DNA of 6,253 bases from UMGS1387 sp045646465 (GTDB lineage Bacteria; Bacillota; Clostridia; Oscillospirales; CAG-382): positions 1 to 6,253 of the forward strand of contig JAZRKT010000064.1 of the NCBI GenBank assembly GCA_045646465.1. The letters are read 5' to 3'. Positions 4,488-6,253 of this stretch are shown piece by piece. The notes under the pieces are model-generated. The model saw only the letters and a list, made by a program, of their open reading frames with translations. It did not search any database and was not told the DNA's origin. A program made the translations under genes and the position numbers. How positions within the stretch are numbered: the stretch's first letter is position 1; each line of letters opens with the position of its first letter.

Positions 4488-6253
4488 TTATTTTTCGTAG
4501 TCCTCAGCCTTAAGTGTTGCCGCCATAATGGGGTAGAAGAAGCTTTTGTATTGCTCAACGTCCGTAAATTTGTAGCCGTTTTTGTCAAGATAGCTGTCAA
4601 TGGCAGCCTTGTCGGGCGTAATGCCGAGACATTTGTTGAGCATAAGTACAGCATCCTTGCGTGTAAGCTTTTCGGAAGGCCTGAAATTGCCGCCGTTGTC
4701 GGGAGTGACAATCCCTGCACCGAAAAGACGTGAGGTATAGGGACAAGCCCAGGATCCGTTCATATCGGAAAATACGTTTACACAGTTTTCTCCGTCAAAT
4801 GAAAATACTCTTACGAGAATTGTTGCAAATTCTGCTCTTGTAATGTTTCCACCGGGATTGAAGGTGCCGTCAAGATATCCTGTGATGTATCCCTTTGAAC
4901 TGCAGAAGGCAACTGCGTTTTCGTACCACGCACCGCTTTCGCAGTCAGAAAAGCTGTGGCTGAAGCTTGAAGCAGAAGCAAATTCATCCGAGAGTCTTGC
5001 GATAAGTGAAGCCGCTTCCGCACGTGTTATAAATCCTTCGGGTTTGAAGGTGCCGTCGGTATAGCCTGTTATGTAGGAGGAAGCTTTTACGGGAGCCTTA
5101 TCGGTGTACAGCGCTTTAAGCTTTGCTGATCCATACACAGGCAGAGACACATCGTATAAGTTTTCTCCGTCCTTTGTCCAGCCTGCAAAGTATTTGCCTT
5201 CGGGAGCTTTAACTGAAGGCACCTTTGTAAGAACATCGCCGAAAAGCACGTCTTCCGTTTTCAGACCATAAAGAGCGCCATTGCCTGCGTCATATGTGAC
5301 ATTGAATACTATGGGAGAGGATTCACGGGAAGCCTCGGTTTTTACGGGATGTGCATTCGAGCAATAGGTGTTTTCGCCGTCTTCAGCATAAAAGTAGACT
5401 ATGTAATTAAAGTTGTCTTTAAGATTTTTGAAGGTGTAGGAGATGCCTGCGTTGAAAATGACAACCTCTTTTATAACGTTGTAGCTGCTGTCGCACAGTA
5501 CGGCAACATAGTTGTCTATTTCAGCTGGCTCGGAGGGCTTTTCCCAGCCAATATGTATAGTGGAATCAGTCTTTGTTATTTTAAGCTTGAAATCAGCCTT
5601 GTAGGTTGTGTTTTTTGCAAGCACCGATGTGCCTTCGCTTTTGTTACTTTCCTGAGAAGGCTCATCTTCGGGTTCAACTACAGGCTCATCTTCGGGTTCA
5701 ACTACAGGCTCATCTTCGGGTTCAACCACAGGCTCATCTTCGGGTTCAACCACAGGCTCATCTTCGGGTTCAACTACAGGCTCATCTTCGGGTTCAACTA
5801 TAGGCTCATCTTCGGGTTCAACCACAGGCTCATCTTCGGGTTTAACCTCGGGCTTTTCTTCAGGCTCCGACGGCTTTACGTATCCGTCAAGACCTTCAAG
5901 CTCGTATTCAAGCACAAACAGGTCGCCGTCCTCGACTGTACCGTCAAAGTTGAACTGTTGCTGTTTGTCATTCATAACCACAATGCCGGGATACCAGCCC
6001 TTTACCTTGTCTGTAACCTTGCTGCCGGCAACCCAGAAGGTATCCTTGTTAAATTCCTCGTATGTAATATCGCCGATAACCTTGAATCTTACATTTGCAA
6101 TAAGCGCCTCGTCACCGTCGTCGGCATTTATGTTGGGTATACTTCCGGGAAGAAACCAGGCAAACATAAAATAGCCGTCCTCAGGATTGATAAGTGTAGG
6201 TGTGCCCTTGCCGATGTCAGTTATAACAACACCGTTGTGGGCTGTTATAACGT
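4488..6253 (-). CDS. Surface protein with SLH repeats, acidic repeat linker, FN3-like and Listeria-Bacteroides-type domains (5' end outside window)
   Basis: Extracellular protein anchored to the cell wall by SLH repeats, which bind pyruvylated secondary wall polymers (family knowledge). The frame stays open to the window edge, so the N-terminus and signal peptide are missing; an ATG at 6165-6167 lies inside the first domain. Domains in order: a beta-sandwich (about 5880-6253) whose DGDEALIANVRFKVIGD strand resembles the end of cohesin domains; a linker of eight 8-residue PVVEPEDE-like units (5659-5850); an FN3-like domain (about 5335-5605); a Listeria-Bacteroides/Flg_new-like repeat (about 5095-5310) with VTYDAGNGA and YFAGW; then SLH units with GYTDGTFKPEGFITRAEA (about 5000-5070), GYLDGTFNPGGNITRAEF (about 4810-4955) and a diverged NFRPSEKLTRKDA (about 4625-4775). 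The end, FTDVEQYKSFFYPIMAATLK, resembles the usual C-terminal tail of such proteins. It is followed after two bases by the ABC exporter gene. The ligand or partner of the upstream domains is unknown. Confidence 0.92.
   Translation of the reverse strand, partial: VITAHNGVVITDIGKGTPTLINPEDGYFMFAWFLPGSIPNINADDGDEALIANVRFKVIGDITYEEFNKDTFWVAGSKVTDKVKGWYPGIVVMNDKQQQFNFDGTVEDGDLFVLEYELEGLDGYVKPSEPEEKPEVKPEDEPVVEPEDEPIVEPEDEPVVEPEDEPVVEPEDEPVVEPEDEPVVEPEDEPVVEPEDEPSQESNKSEGTSVLAKNTTYKADFKLKITKTDSTIHIGWEKPSEPAEIDNYVAVLCDSSYNVIKEVVIFNAGISYTFKNLKDNFNYIVYFYAEDGENTYCSNAHPVKTEASRESSPIVFNVTYDAGNGALYGLKTEDVLFGDVLTKVPSVKAPEGKYFAGWTKDGENLYDVSLPVYGSAKLKALYTDKAPVKASSYITGYTDGTFKPEGFITRAEAASLIARLSDEFASASSFSHSFSDCESGAWYENAVAFCSSKGYITGYLDGTFNPGGNITRAEFATILVRVFSFDGENCVNVFSDMNGSWACPYTSRLFGAGIVTPDNGGNFRPSEKLTRKDAVLMLNKCLGITPDKAAIDSYLDKNGYKFTDVEQYKSFFYPIMAATLKAEDYEK
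5659..5850 (-). repeat. 24-bp tandem repeat, eight copies, coding for PVVEPEDE
   Basis: Eight head-to-tail 24-bp units starting at 5659, 5683, 5707, 5731, 5755, 5779, 5803 and 5827. The first seven differ only at one or two positions (ACTACA, ACCACA or ACTATA at the unit end); the eighth is more diverged (TTTAACCTCG), and a degenerate ninth follows to about 5870. Each unit encodes eight residues, so gain or loss of a copy keeps the frame. The product is a Pro/Glu/Asp-rich, strongly acidic and probably extended spacer. Near identity at the DNA level points to recent expansion by slippage or recombination, as in a variable-number tandem repeat. Confidence 0.95.
5880..6253 (-). other. Beta-sandwich module, possibly cohesin-like (partial)
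   Basis: Beyond the internal ATG the same frame continues upstream with VITAHNGVVITDIGKGTPTL and INPEDGYFMFAWFLPG, then DGDEALIANVRFKVIGD, DTFWVAGSKVTD and a final FVLEYELEG strand. The alternating hydrophobic pattern and the DG-x-LIA-x-V-x-FKV-x-GD segment recall the C-terminal half of cohesin-type domains of clostridial scaffoldins. The match is a pattern judgement only; another carbohydrate-binding or Ig-like beta-sandwich is equally possible. Confidence 0.35.

Noticed and set aside
4488..4570. Premature end of the SLH protein within a fourth SLH repeat
   Set aside because: The ending FTDVEQYKSFFYPIMAATLK resembles the normal C-terminal tail of many clostridial SLH proteins, and the next gene starts two bases later, so no frameshift is needed.
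5606..5803. Plus-strand open frame through the 24-bp repeats giving a repetitive HLRVQLQA peptide
   Set aside because: It is the antisense reading of the tandem repeat coding for PVVEPEDE; the minus-strand frame continues into clear domains on both sides.
5659..5850. Possible CRISPR array
   Set aside because: The 24-bp units are directly adjacent with no unique spacers and lie in frame inside a coding region.
6165..6167. ATG as the true start of the SLH surface protein
   Set aside because: The same frame continues upstream to the window edge with beta-sandwich-like sequence, there is no signal peptide after this ATG, and the GAGG upstream is poorly spaced.

Overview
The window looks like chromosome from an endospore-forming, Gram-positive clostridium (class Clostridia, perhaps Oscillospiraceae/Ruminococcaceae-like). 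The reasons are a clear SpoIIID sporulation regulator, a GTP-type PEP carboxykinase, a surface protein with S-layer homology (SLH) repeats, strong AGGAGG-type ribosome binding sites and sigma-A-like promoters. The assignment rests on gene content only; no species is claimed. I see no rRNA, tRNA, CRISPR array, transposase or integrase.

Layout. (1) 1-92, minus: the first 30 codons of an unrecognised gene with its own extended -10 promoter (145-173). (2) 191-228: an intrinsic terminator for the next gene. (3) 245-2026, minus: a complete GTP-dependent PEP carboxykinase (pckG). (4) 2027-2330: a divergent regulatory region with the pckG promoter(s), an 18-bp palindrome resembling a Rex operator, a second short palindrome near the pckG start point, and a sigma-E-like promoter for spoIIID. 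(5) 2331-2600, plus: spoIIID, starting at TTG, followed by a hairpin terminator that may work in both directions. (6) 2637-2769: a non-coding gap with several small inverted repeats. (7) 2770-4485, minus: a complete ABC exporter half-transporter. (8) 4488-6253 and beyond, minus: the C-terminal part of a large secreted surface protein with a beta-sandwich (possibly cohesin-like), an acidic Pro/Glu repeat linker, an FN3-like domain, a Listeria-Bacteroides-type repeat and SLH repeats.

How the genes relate. The SLH protein gene and the ABC transporter are two bases apart on one strand and almost certainly share a transcript, and the transporter lacks a good ribosome binding site of its own. pckG and spoIIID are monocistronic-looking divergent units: central carbon metabolism on one side, mother-cell sporulation control on the other.

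Most of the window is ordinary core and surface-protein content. The points most worth a check are the Rex-like site upstream of pckG, the tightly coupled SLH-protein/ABC-exporter pair, the 24-bp tandem repeat coding for the acidic linker, and the structured gap after the transporter. I do not see convincing evidence of a wholly new system.
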